Assembly: GCA_963383645.1 (NCBI GenBank)
Contig: OY726558.1
Coordinates: forward strand, 180,421,634 to 180,485,633
DNA: 64,000 nt
From: Muscardinus avellanarius
Lineage: Eukaryota > Chordata > Mammalia > Rodentia > Gliridae
Direction of reading: 5' to 3'
The notes beneath the pieces were generated by a model. The model saw only the letters and a program-made list of their open reading frames with translations, made no database searches and was not told where the DNA came from. The position numbers and the translations under genes were made by a program. Shown one piece after another: positions 10,415 to 20,299 of this stretch (positions are counted from its first letter, which is position 1; the number at the start of each line of letters is the position of its first letter).

Positions 10415-12465
10415 TTTTTATATTTCAAAGTTTTATAGTTTTTTTCATCTTTTTAAATGTTTTTAGACAACTTTGGTTATTAATTGACTTGTCTTTTTCT
10501 TGAGTACCTTGATTTTGCAGTCACCTGGTTCTTGCTGAATGAATGGAACTTTTTAAATTGTATTTTCCTTTTTGTCATGTTTTATTTTCTGTAAATTAAT
10601 CATTATAACTAAAGGCATAAATAGCATTTTAACCAAGTTAATGATTACATTGGAACTCTTGTTCACAAGACATATTTGAAAAATAGACAATTTATGATTT
10701 CTTAAACTTTATTTGTAAATAAATTAGTAAGTAAGTTCCATTAACAAACAGGATACAATTTTATTGTAAAGGTGAATTATTTTAAACAGAAAGAACTAAA
10801 GTGCATCTACTTAAGACTTTTAAGAACAGGTAGAAAAAACTTAATCTATGCATCAAAATACTGGTATATCATAATCTCTCTCTAAAATTTTATAACAAAT
10901 ACAGGCTGTTTCTGAATGGGACTTACATTTATATTAGAAGCTACTCTCTTAATAGGGTAGTACATAGTTTATGCTATGAAATCAGATAGTCTTTTACTTA
11001 GTATAGGTAAGAAGGGAAGGCAGTTTTCTTAAACCCATTTTGTCTCATTGTTACAGATGTAGACACCTGTAGAAACTTATATATGGTACTTAATATATAA
11101 TCTAAGAATATGATTATGTGCAATTATTAATCAAAACCATATGTAAGCCCAAATTATGATTTTCAACCTATTTTAATTACCTGTGTCAGTTGAGCTACTC
11201 AAAGAATTAAAAACTTATTAACTCAGTGGGTTAACAATGAGGTAAAAGAAGTAAAAGTTCATGACTTACATAGGAGGAATTTTTTAAGAGACAGCCTTAT
11301 AGAATTTTGGTGAAAAATTGATAGAGTAATAGTGAATATATTATCAAGTGATAATCACTGGTTTTGTATATGACTGTAGCATGATTGACAAACAAAATTA
11401 ACATCCCTCAAGAAAAGAGAGAACTGCTTACATATACTCATGCTCCTACAGGATTCCGCATTCTTGCAGACAAATATTCATGAAATTTTATATTTTTATT
11501 ATATTTTATGGAAATTTGATCACTTTGACTAAAACTTTAAACTGGACATCCAGTATTGCCCGGAATATCTTGGGCATCCATCTTGTGCTTATTGAAGCTG
11601 TCAATCACTTTTCTCTGTGTTGTCATTCACTCAACTATAATGCCATTTAGAAAAACCTTCCATAGTCATGCAAAGTCACAGTGAGGTTTGTAAATATCTT
11701 CAGTCAGTAAACCAGGGCTGAATGCCTGATGCAAAGGCAGTTTACCTGTAGGCTGAGACTAACCTATCACTGTGGAAGTGTGCAACTTTTATTTGCATCT
11801 GAAAAATTCAATATAATCAGGCATGAAGTATGAATTTTCTATTTTAAAATAATTTGAATCAACAGACATTAATTTTATGGTGATCTGGTACATTTTATTA
11901 TAAAGATCAATAAAATATAATTTCTTCCCTCTAATGTTTCATAATTTTCTCTTCTAGCTTTTGACATGTATTGATTTTGTTATTGAGTTGATAATGATTA
12001 TAAATCACTTCTTCATTACATGGTCATAAGCTATTTCTGAGCTTGAGAGAGAATATTTGCATTTTAAGGAATGACAACAAAAGTCACTGTTTAATTAAAT
12101 AGTTGCATTTATTTTTAGATAGAATTTTACTTACCAAGACTTCTTTAAATATTAAGTGTTGAAACCTTGGCCTTGCCATATTTTACACATATATTGTTCC
12201 ATGGATATGATAGTTTTTGGCACCTTTGATATACTAACTCAAATTACCAGACAGATTGCAGTAATTTCAATTAGCTTTTTAGCACTCTGGTCATATTGTG
12301 GCCATTTATTCCCTTTTGTGTGGGCAGGTGTTTATCTTGACTATTTAGATGTATTTTATGCTAATATATATTTGTATTAATTGTCTATATGTAATTCTAA
12401 AAGACCATTGTATAGAAATGCCTAGAGTTGTGTCTCGAGTGATTTTTAATTGAGTAATTATTTTT
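10415..12465. other. Single-copy AT-rich DNA
   Basis: No repeat or gene recognised over 2 kb. The 74-codon plus frame at 12156-12380 has no recognisable features. Confidence 0.6.
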
Positions 12466-12466
12466 A

Positions 12467-13037
12467 ATTTATAAATTTTATTAGTGCATTGCAGTCATAT
12501 ATCTCATTGGGGTATAAAACTTGTAGAGATATACATGCACACATCACCCAATTAGCCCTTACCCAACTCCTGTCTCCTTCCCTCTCCATCCCTCCTTCCC
12601 ATGATTGGTCTTGTGATTGATTTTGATATGTTTGTTTAAGTACATCATGTGCTTTAAAGAGTTTTCCTTTTTTCCACTTTCATCCCTCAAATAAGGTCAC
12701 CTTGATTGCTCCTCTACAGGATCCCTTCTTCATCTAGAGTTCCTCCTGTCACCCATCTCTCCCCAGTTTTCGCATATTAGGGAAAGCATCTGATTTCTTA
12801 TTTTTGTGACATTTCCCTGTAAATGCCATAATTTTGTTCTCTTTTATGGGTCAGTAAAATACCATTTTGTACATATCCCATAGTTTTGTAATCCACTCCT
12901 CTGTTGATGGAGATCTTGGCTGGTTCCATAGTTTGGCAATGATGAATTGTGCAACTATGACCATAGATACTCATGCAATAGTTTGGTAGTTTGGTTTTCA
13001 TTCTTTTGGGTAGATACCAAGAAGTAGTATTGCTGGA
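12467..13037 (-). mobile_element. LINE-1 3' portion
   Basis: It starts with the 3' terminus (plus TTTTATTAGTGCATTGCAGT), continues through a CT-rich 3' UTR (TCTCCTTCCCTCTCCATCCC) into ORF2 antisense (TTTTGGGTAGATACCAAGAA), and ends abruptly at 13037. It is of the same subfamily as the copies at 8.5, 35.2 and 38.2 kb. No intact frame remains. Confidence 0.82.
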
Positions 13038-13087
13038 TAAAACTCAGAACCATGATAAGGAAAATGTTATCAAAATTGGAAGATTAG

Positions 13088-13297
13088 AGCCAGGCATGGT
13101 GGTGTCTGCTTGTAATCCCAGCATTCAGGAGGCTGAGCTTGGAGAATCATGGATCGCTGGCAGCCTCAGGTACTTAGTGAGGCCCTCCACAACTTAGTGA
13201 GACACTGTTTCAAGATAAAGACTAAAAAAATAGGGCAGGTGGTGTAGCTTGGTGGTTTAATGCCCCTGGGTTCCAACTCCAGACCTCCCAAAAAAAT
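13088..13297 (+). mobile_element. B1-dID-type SINE
   Basis: It starts AGCCAGGCATGGTGGTGTCT, with the linker AAGACTAAAAAAATAGGGC and the ID half GGTGTAGCTTGGTGGTTTAA then CCTGGGTTCC. It belongs to the older linker subtype (TTTCAAGATAAAGA) rather than the TTTCCAAATAAA one. Confidence 0.88.
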
Positions 13298-13304
13298 TGA
13301 TTAG

Positions 13305-15488
13305 ATGATATCTATCAAAGTATAAAATTTAAACCAAGAATAGTAGCAATTAAGAGATTACAATTATAGAGAAACTTGTAGAATATCAAATAATAAAACA
13401 ATATCTTGATATATCAAGTAACTATATATTATTGAAAAGTATTTTTTGAATTTCTATTATATTTAGAAAAACAAGAACATTGTTAGACTGATGTAATTTG
13501 AATTCACTAATTCTTGGTTATTTTATTATTCTAACAGTGCTATCTGTTTTTTTGTCACGCCATCTAGTAGATTAATATCATTTACCTGAATGTTCAGTCA
13601 GTAGAGTTGTCAAGCAATCTTCTGTAAATTGGAATACTTCAGGAGTACTTTACAGATTTTCTTTAAGCTAATAAGGCACTTGAGAAGCGTTTTTAGTGTA
13701 TCTAGAATTCCCTTGACTGTGTCAATCAGATTTGGAAAATAGCTTGCTAAATCATTCTTTCTCATGTTCTTTTTAAATGAAAACACTGTCCTGTCATTAT
13801 TATAATGCATAAATGCAATTATCATTCAGTGTATACAGAAGATAATTCTTAAAACAGATTGATTTTACTTTTATTTTCTAAATCAACATTTAAATAGTCA
13901 TATTTTTATTTTCACTTTAATACAATATATACAAAATTATTTCAATTATTATATTTGATAAGTTAATAATCTTCAGTGTGATAATTAGTTTTATGTTAAG
14001 CACAACACTGTTACCTCTCTTAAAAAGGCAGAATATCTAAAATTTTCTAAACTGCTTTACATTCAATAGTTAACTTTTCTATCTTGCAATATTGCAAGTA
14101 CTCTTAAATACCTTCTGCTCCATTATAGTCATATATAGAAGAAAGAAAGCTGGTAAAAACTAAATCACTTCCCCAAGGTTTACAGGTAATATTTGAAGCA
14201 GCTTTTTGTGGTACTAATCCATAAATACTTTATTTTACTTAAAGCCTGCATTCATAACCTTCCTAAGAGTCCATGACAAATATAGATGTTGTTACATGCA
14301 TTATTTCACACTCAAAACATAGAGGCATATTAAGGCATATTTGTACCCACATTAGTTTTGTGTGCTTTTTGTTAACATCAGAAATTCTCATCCTTATAGA
14401 TGTCAGTTATAAACGAAAAATAATGCAAATTTTAAAAGATATTTAATGATGAAACCTAAGATATAAGTGTGCTTTGTATAAGCTCAGAAAGAAAGTTACC
14501 TAACTAAAAAGCAATTTCAAGAAATGTAAAAAAAAAAAACAAAACTGAGTTCATTGTCAGGATGTATTAAGGGACAATATTAGTCAAGCTACAATTTCAA
14601 AAACTAGTCAAACCATAATTTCAAAATAAAGGAAAAACTTGAGATTGTTGTGAAGTATTTTCAAGATATATTAAGGGAAGATATTAGTCAAGCTAGAGAA
14701 TGTTACTGTGGAACAGTGTTGTTAAATAAATACATAAAGCTATATCTTTGAGTTAATATTATGGATATGGCAGTAGAGTGGTTCTTTATGTACAAGAAAA
14801 GACTAAAAACTGATGTTTAATGGGATTTAAAAACAGTATTACAGTGGAGACAAGGCTAGGTCAAGATTATCAACATCAAAGAGAAAAGGATTTGTAGATC
14901 CTGGACTATAAGAAACATAACAATGCCTGAATAAGCAAAGATTATCTTCCTGCCTAACATTTAGTTTTCTCTGATCCTCTAGTGAGGAAGCTCAGGTGCC
15001 TCATTATTTTATTTTGGATTCTTTATTCCAAAAGACAAAAACTTATCCTGTCTAACTTCATGAGGGAAATAAATTTTGTTTTATGCTCTTTCAGCTACCT
15101 CACAGTTTTCATGGGAAGCCTCAAAAGCCAAGCTTGAAAACAAAATTCAGGGAAGCCAGGTAGAAAAAAATGCAACATAATAGCAGTACGCTTAGGCTGG
15201 AGCATCTACCCATCACTAGCAAGCCTTCCAGCAGGCAAAAATTGATCTCATGTGGACACCACAATATTGCTTCAGCCCCATGTTCTCATTGGTCCCATTC
15301 TTCTGCCATCTGATTGGCCCAATCTAGGTCACGTGTCCTTGTAACTAATAGAGTGACTGGAAACACTAAAGGAAAGCTCTGTCCGAGGCCTAGGCTGATA
15401 GAATATAGGATTTCATGTAGGTAGGAAAAGATTTTGGATAGTAGAGAAAAAATATATTGCTGCTGTAAAGTGCTTATTATTCTAAACT
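13305..15488. other. Mostly single-copy AT-rich DNA with a local duplication
   Basis: An imperfect direct duplication lies at 14559-14592 and 14662-14695 (TATTAAGGGACAATATTAG versus TATTAAGGGAAGATATTAG, each followed by TCAAGCTA). The block 14960-15420 is less AT-rich (GCCATCTGATTGGCCCAATC, GTCACGTGTCCTTG) and may be an old unrecognised element. No gene recognised. Confidence 0.55.
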
Positions 15489-15489
15489 T

Positions 15490-15656
15490 TTTTATACTAA
15501 AAGTTGAACCCAGAAACATTCTACCTATGAGCTATGTCTCTAGCCCTATTTCATTATTTATTTTGAAACAGGATCTTACAAAGTTGGTAAGGGTGGCCTT
15601 GAACTTTTGATTCTCCCAAGTCCTGAAATTACAAACTGCCCCACTACACCTGGTTT
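15490..15656 (-). mobile_element. B1-dID-type SINE, diverged
   Basis: AAAGTTGAACCCAGAAACAT and TGAGCTATGTCTCTAGCCC (reverse ID half), then GAAATTACAAACTGCCCCAC and CACCTGGTTT (reverse B1 half). Confidence 0.75.
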
Positions 15657-15919
15657 AAACTCCTAATTCAGTAAAACAAACAAACAAAAATAAAACAACT
15701 ACTGTCACCTTCTAGGTATATGAGTAAGTAGGATTCACTTAACTCAAATGCCTATTAAAACAAGGGTCATTCCTTAAAGACTATTGATTTGATTAAAATA
15801 TTTTGAAGTATGCATATGTTTGTGTTGCTAAAACACACTGACACACTATCACAACAATAAATCTAAAGTACATTCATATGTTATTATAATGGATCCACAA
15901 TAAAGTTAAATAGACAGAT

Positions 15920-15958
15920 GATATATAAGTAGATAGGTAGATAGATAATAGATAGATT
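15920..15958. repeat. (GATA)n-type microsatellite, interrupted
   Basis: Short run of TAGATAGGTAGATAGATAATA-like units. It is imperfect. Confidence 0.7.
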
Positions 15959-16298
15959 TAGAATATTGCAATTTTTTCTGGCTGATATTTGTAATAGAAT
16001 GGAATGTGTATTTATTTATATAGAGAATATTTAGCTTAGTTAATGAACTGAAACTCCATTTAAAATTCATTTGGTAGTAGCTTCAAGATGCCTTTGAGTG
16101 AATATTCTTAGATATTTCAAATGACATTGTAGAAATTTTGAAATATTGCTATTCTTTTCTTCCTCACACATAGTTTCTGTAATGCCTGTTATTGCTTGGA
16201 ATGTTTTATTATGGGTGAAGCCACTGCCTTTTTTTTTTTATCAGTTTTGATTTTTGTTTGTTTGTTTGTTTTACTCTTTTCTGTCCTTGCTTTGCTAG

Positions 16299-16511
16299 AC
16301 AACAAGTACTCTCTCTTCTGAAAAATGAGCAAAAGTTCTCCAGTATCAAAGCAGAAATAGTGGTTACACTTCTGCCAGCAGTGATTGATCAGGAGAATAT
16401 GAGGAAATGCTGTAAGGTCAGGAATTTGCAATCCTTGAAAGAGTGTAAAGAAGAGATCACAGTTGACCTGGTATTTCTACTGTGGAATAGCTTTGTTTCT
16501 CCTGAAGAAAG
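16299..16511 (+). other. Candidate exon, 213 bp, open frame between splice sites
   Basis: A T-rich tract (16236-16290) leads to a 3' splice site TTTGCTAG ending at 16298. The segment then stays open in one frame for 71 codons and meets a donor AAAG|GTAAAG with the junction after 16511. The length is a multiple of three and the boundaries are phase-symmetric (one base completes the first codon, two start the last), as in a cassette exon. The other two forward frames stop early. The translation, which begins QQVLSLLKNEQKFSS after the split codon, matches nothing I recognise and shows no obvious motif apart from a Cys-Cys pair. It may be a coding exon of a large gene, a non-coding RNA exon or a coincidence. 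Confidence 0.35.
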
Positions 16512-16525
16512 GTAAAGGGATGAGT

Positions 16526-16526
<1 letters not shown>

Positions 16527-16573
<47 letters not shown>
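16527..16573. repeat. (TG)n microsatellite
   Basis: About 23 TG units directly abutting the 3' side of a minus-strand SINE. Confidence 0.95.
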
Positions 16574-16574
<1 letters not shown>

Positions 16575-16764
16575 GTATGGATTGAACACAGGAGTGTTCT
16601 ACCTCTGAGCTACACCCCAAGGACTATTTTTTCTTATTTTGAGATAGGATCTCAATGAGTTACAGAGTTCCTCACTAAATTGTTGAGGCTGGCCAAGAAA
16701 CTTTGCTCTTCCAGTTTCAACCTTCTAAGTACTGGGATTAAAGGCATGTACCACCATGCCCGGC
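16574..16764 (-). mobile_element. B1-dID-type SINE
   Basis: TATGGATTGAACACAGGAGT and CTGAGCTACACCCCAAGGA (reverse ID half). TACTGGGATTAAAGGCATG and CACCATGCCCGGCT (reverse B1 half). Confidence 0.86.
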
Positions 16765-16769
16765 TGGAT

Positions 16770-18527
16770 GTGTATTTTTATAAACTTCCAAACAGCTCTT
16801 ATTTCTAGAGTATCTCAAAAACTAAATATTCAAGGATTTTTAGCCAACATATCAACTAGTAGACGATAAATCCTTTGACTCATATTACTGGTCAGCCTCA
16901 AAACAGTTTTTCTTTAGTTTCTCCTTTTCCTGCCAATATCTTTAAAAATAATTTTCATCTTTGTGCCTCCTTTATCAGTCTGTCTGGTTCTGATGTCTCT
17001 AAGTCTATCCTCCCATCAAGAACTTGAGAATATTACTTCAGTCCCAGTAAAAGAATAGCTGAATGCTATTTGAATTGTAATAAGATATTTTAATTAAACA
17101 AGTAGTTCAGCAAGTAACAACATCAAGAAAAATGAAGAACCACGCAAAACTCATGTGTCCTTAATTAATAGTTTTGAGATGCTTCAAAGGTGTTTGTGGT
17201 GTGGTGTCCCTGAAAATCTGCCTCCTTTCAGACTGAGTAGCCAGGAAGACCTTGTGGTTTATGTAACTCTGCAGCCATGCAGGTATTTCTGGTTAACATT
17301 TTGAATCTTTTCCTTCTCTCTATAACATGATATCTACAATAATTCATGCCTTTATACATACATATAGAATTAATATAAGCACAAATGAACAAACAACAAA
17401 ATGAGATATTTTCACATTAATGCAGTGAAGAAACCCAAAAAATTTCACTGACATTTGTTTTCATCTACCTAAACCTGAATATAGAAAACAAGGGAAGCTA
17501 CTTATTGAGCACTTACAAGAAGGTGATGAAATAAAATCCAAATTGTATAGTGCATGAGCAATAACTATGACATTCAAACTTTAATGCCCAGCAGGGAAAG
17601 AACTCATTTTCTCTTCTCTGAGAATATTTCAAGTATCTAAATATCCAATGGAGTTACTGATCTTCTTCATCATAGTTGCATCAGGAGGATATGATTTATA
17701 TAAAAATATCTGAAATCTCTCACTGTGCCTAAAAAAGTAGTTCCATTTACTGTGCAGTATAAAGGAATATGTTCTATATTTCACAAATAAAGTTAGTAGG
17801 GTATAAATAAATACAATTTTTTCAAAAATATAATTCTGAAGGCTTAATTTTATCTCTGAAGCCTCAAACCTGATTATTTTTTCAGCACATAAGTTCCTAA
17901 TTAAAATATTAATTGGGTACTGTTTTAAATAATGAAATAATAAATGCTTACTACATGTACAATAATAATAATACCAAAATAGCCCAAAACTCAGTGGCTT
18001 AAATCAGCAAGCATTTATTATTTTTCATGATTGTGAGACTTAGTGTTAGTTTGGTTTGCATTGAAGTTTACTCATGTGTGTGAAATTTACTGTATTGGAC
18101 ATACAGATCTCTGATTTTGTATGAAGTTTCTCATGTCTTTGTGCTGATGTGTATAGTGTTGTCCTCCTGAACCACTGATGAAGTACGTGGAGCTTTTTCA
18201 TATGGTGGTGGCAGATTGCAAAAGAAGCATTGTAGGACTCCTGAGGCATAAGTTCAAAACAGCTAAACTTTGTTTCCACTGACAAATTGTCCATGCAACA
18301 GACAACAATCAAACTGTAAATGAAAACAAAACTCTGACCTGAAATCTGTAGCAACCATCCAGAAAGTCCAGCTACTATCTCCATTGAGACAGCCTGGGAT
18401 AATAAACAATAATGCCTCCACCAGCCCAAAGGGGCCAGAACTACACTAACATCAACAGCTGCTTTAATTTCCGTACTCAAGATAATGCTTTGGATTTAGA
18501 ATGTTCCCTTAGCTTTCATGGAAACAC
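16770..18527. other. Single-copy DNA with a possible old repeat near 18 kb
   Basis: The phrase AAACTCAGTGGCTTAAATCA followed by GCATTTATTATTTTTCATG at 17990-18030 resembles an old interspersed element I could not name. The rest is AT-rich without recognised content. The 144-codon minus frame at 18046-18480 has no recognisable domain. Confidence 0.45.
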
Positions 18528-18533
18528 GGTAAC
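18528..18533. repeat. Target-site duplication of the endogenous retrovirus (left)
   Basis: GGTAAC immediately precedes the TGTCG end of the left LTR and recurs exactly after the right LTR. Six-base duplications are typical of class II (betaretrovirus/IAP-like) integrases. Confidence 0.92.
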
Positions 18534-18899
18534 TGTCGGTCACAGTGACGACTCTTACACGATCTTCCTCAAGCAGTTTTATTACCCCAGGTTCTTGTAC
18601 AGTTCCCGTAGATCTTCTCCATCTTCTCCCCCATCACTCCACCAACCCTCTTAGCTCCTTCTCCTTCCTCCCCGCTAGGGCATGCGCGCTTTTTAACCTT
18701 CTCCTGGGCGGGCAGGTGGTAGCACGAGGCGTTGCGTCACTAATTATCCGTAAGGCGCCTGATAGGGCTCACTGCGCAGGCTCAGGGCACCGCCAGCCTC
18801 GTGAGCCTCGTGACTTGGCTGCAAGCCCAGGCGCCATCTTGAGTCCACGCTGGCAACAAGCCTGGGTGCCACCTCGGTCCTGCCGAGTGGGCCCCAACA
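18534..18899 (-). repeat. 3' LTR of the endogenous retrovirus (short form, 366 bp)
   Basis: On the minus strand it begins TGTTGGGGCCCACTCGG at 18899, next to the polypurine tract, and ends CGACA at 18534. It contains a polyadenylation signal (AATAAA, plus-strand TTTATT at 18578-18583). Compared with the 5' LTR it lacks about 380 bp of U3 that carry a TATA box and a CCAAT box. A weaker TTAAAAAG motif remains (plus strand CTTTTTAA near 18688). The breakpoints lie at short direct repeats (TCTTCTCC-like and TCCACCAACCCT), which suggests deletion. Confidence 0.9.
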
Positions 18900-18915
18900 T
18901 ATCTCCCTTTTTGTT
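18900..18915 (-). promoter_or_regulatory. Polypurine tract, plus-strand primer site of the retrovirus
   Basis: On the minus strand AACAAAAAGGGAGATA directly abuts the TGTTGGGG start of the 3' LTR. In retroviruses this RNase H-resistant tract primes plus-strand DNA synthesis. The form AAAAAGGGAGAT is close to that of IAP-type elements. Confidence 0.88.
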
Positions 18916-19049
18916 TTATTAAAATAAGGCTCGGGATCGTGTCTGTCTTAGGTTGCCGACCCTCAAGGACCATTCTTACCCGTCATTGGGAGAACAATAG
19001 CATGATTGTTTCCCTGTCTTAGGTTGAAAGGTCCCGGGGACGATCTTAC

Positions 19050-19740
19050 CCGTCACTGACTACCGATCCAGCATACTGAGCCATACATGGGGAGATAAGC
19101 CAGCTTCTAGGGCTGCCAGAGCTTGCACCAATATGCGCTGTTGTTGCAGTGCGCGTTGTCGAGTTCGCCTGATATATCCAACCATGAAACATCATGCTAC
19201 CACCAGCAAGAATGCCCAGAACGCCATGCCACCCCAGTCTTTTAAAAAACCCAATGTTCCGTGTATTAAGTCCATTCATTGTTGTACTGCGGCGACTTCC
19301 ACGCGGGTAGAATTAATTGCAGCGATGGATGCTCATAGCTCAATCATGGTGTGTTCAAATTCACGGCTCCAAGTTCCTAGAAGCGTCTTGCTTAATTGAC
19401 GAAACAAATTGCCTGCATGGGAGAAATTCTGATACTGCACATACGTTATACATATAGTCCAGATAATTGAGCTTGCTGAGCCATGCCAGCAGCCACATGT
19501 GAGGATAGAGCATTCATAGTGGCTGCAATAGCTGCCACGGCCACAGAGGCCACAATTACAGCAATAAGAGCAGAAATTCCAAAGTCTCCAAGGGTGCATA
19601 GAAGCATAGCAGAAAGTCAGAAAACAGGTATCAATAAAACAACCTAAACTATCATTAACCAAGGTAAAGGAAGAGGGAAAGTAGAAATAATTCCCCAAAG
19701 ATCTTAAAGAAAACAACTCATCTCTACGGTACCGAGCAGC
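19050..19740 (-). pseudogene. env: Broken env transmembrane-subunit remnant
   Basis: In the minus-strand interior, one reading frame shows a hydrophobic Ala/Val/Ile-rich stretch beginning with GISALIAVIV-like residues near 19595. It is followed by an alpha-helical region, the pattern of the fusion peptide and heptad region of betaretroviral envelope TM subunits. The frame is broken by stops soon after, and longer open segments occur in other frames (19333-19716 and 19046-19279, minus), so no functional glycoprotein is encoded. The surface subunit is missing. The block lies directly upstream of the polypurine tract, where env belongs. Family assignment is by pattern and not by alignment. Confidence 0.6.
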
Positions 19741-19805
19741 AGTTTACAACTCTTACGTTAGGAACTAATCTTCTGACCTATCCTTTACACATTAGGCGCC
19801 TTTTC

Positions 19806-19830
19806 CAACTAACCTCAGGTGTCTTCCATC
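19806..19830 (-). promoter_or_regulatory. Possible leader splice donor
   Basis: On the minus strand CACCTGAG|GTTAGTTGG matches a 5' splice site at the leader side of the junction with the env remnant, where a retroviral major donor could lie. It rests on motif only. Confidence 0.3.
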
Positions 19831-19880
19831 TATGGTGGCGGATTAGGAGAGGGAGTCGAATCAGGACCAGCCCGATTCTC

Positions 19881-20090
19881 TAACTTGCTTACACTAAAAA
19901 ATATCCTCCTTAATGGAGCCCCCTTTGATCGGGGAAAATAACTTGCTTACACTAAAAAATATCCTCCTTAATGGAGCCCCCTTTGATCGGGGAAAATATC
20001 CTCCTTAATGGAGCCCCCTTTGATCGGGGAAATAACTTGCTTACACTAAATAATATCCTCCTTAATGGAGCCCCCTTTGATCGGGGAAAA
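19881..20090 (-). repeat. 58 bp tandem repeat in the retroviral leader, about 3.6 copies
   Basis: Units at 19881-19938, 19939-19996, a partial 36 bp unit at 19997-20032, and 20033-20090. Each contains ATCCTCCTTAATGGAGCC followed by CCCTTTGATCGGGGAAA. The full units are almost identical (one visible change, TAAATAAT for TAAAAAAT in the last). On the element's sense strand the units lie between primer binding site and env remnant. Similar leader repeats are known in other non-autonomous retroelements. Any packaging or translation-blocking role here is speculation. Small minus open frames across it encode only the repeat. Confidence 0.93.
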
Positions 20091-20144
20091 TAACCCTCCG
20101 TAAACGGAGCCTCCTCCTCCCTTTTCGGAGTCAAAGGAGTACTT

Positions 20145-20272
20145 ACCAGCCGGCTGCCCTGGACTGCCGAGGTTCTGATCAAAGACACGATCTTCCTCAA
20201 GCAGTTTTATTACCCCAGGTTCTTGTACAGTTACCAGCCAGCTGCCCTGGACTGCCGAGGTTCTGATCAAAG
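20145..20272 (-). repeat. Leader duplication enclosing a stray LTR (R/U5) segment
   Basis: Two 40 bp copies (20145-20184 and 20233-20272, one mismatch, CCGGC versus CCAGC) flank a 48 bp segment at 20185-20232. That segment matches the polyadenylation-signal region of the LTR (ACACGATCTTCCTCAAGCAG, then TTTTATTACCCCAGG). The arrangement therefore reads leader, LTR piece, leader. It resembles a strand-transfer error during reverse transcription. Confidence 0.9.
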
Positions 20273-20279
20273 CGAAGTT

Positions 20280-20297
20280 TCCCCGTACGGGCCACCA
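20280..20297 (-). promoter_or_regulatory. Primer binding site of the endogenous retrovirus
   Basis: Two bases after the CGACA end of the 5' LTR the minus strand reads TGGTGGCCCGTACGGGGA. A primer binding site is complementary to the 3' end of a tRNA and starts TGG (from CCA). The sequence is not the familiar lysine or phenylalanine site. It is somewhat like the elongator methionine tRNA end, but I do not assign it. Confidence 0.75.
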
Positions 20298-20299
20298 CT

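Noticed and set aside
18046..18480. 144-codon minus-strand open frame
   Set aside because: No recognisable domain and no splice or promoter context, and part of it may lie in an old repeat. A chance frame is more likely.
19881..20090. CRISPR-like regular repeat array
   Set aside because: Units are contiguous without spacers, in a vertebrate retroviral leader. It is a simple tandem repeat.
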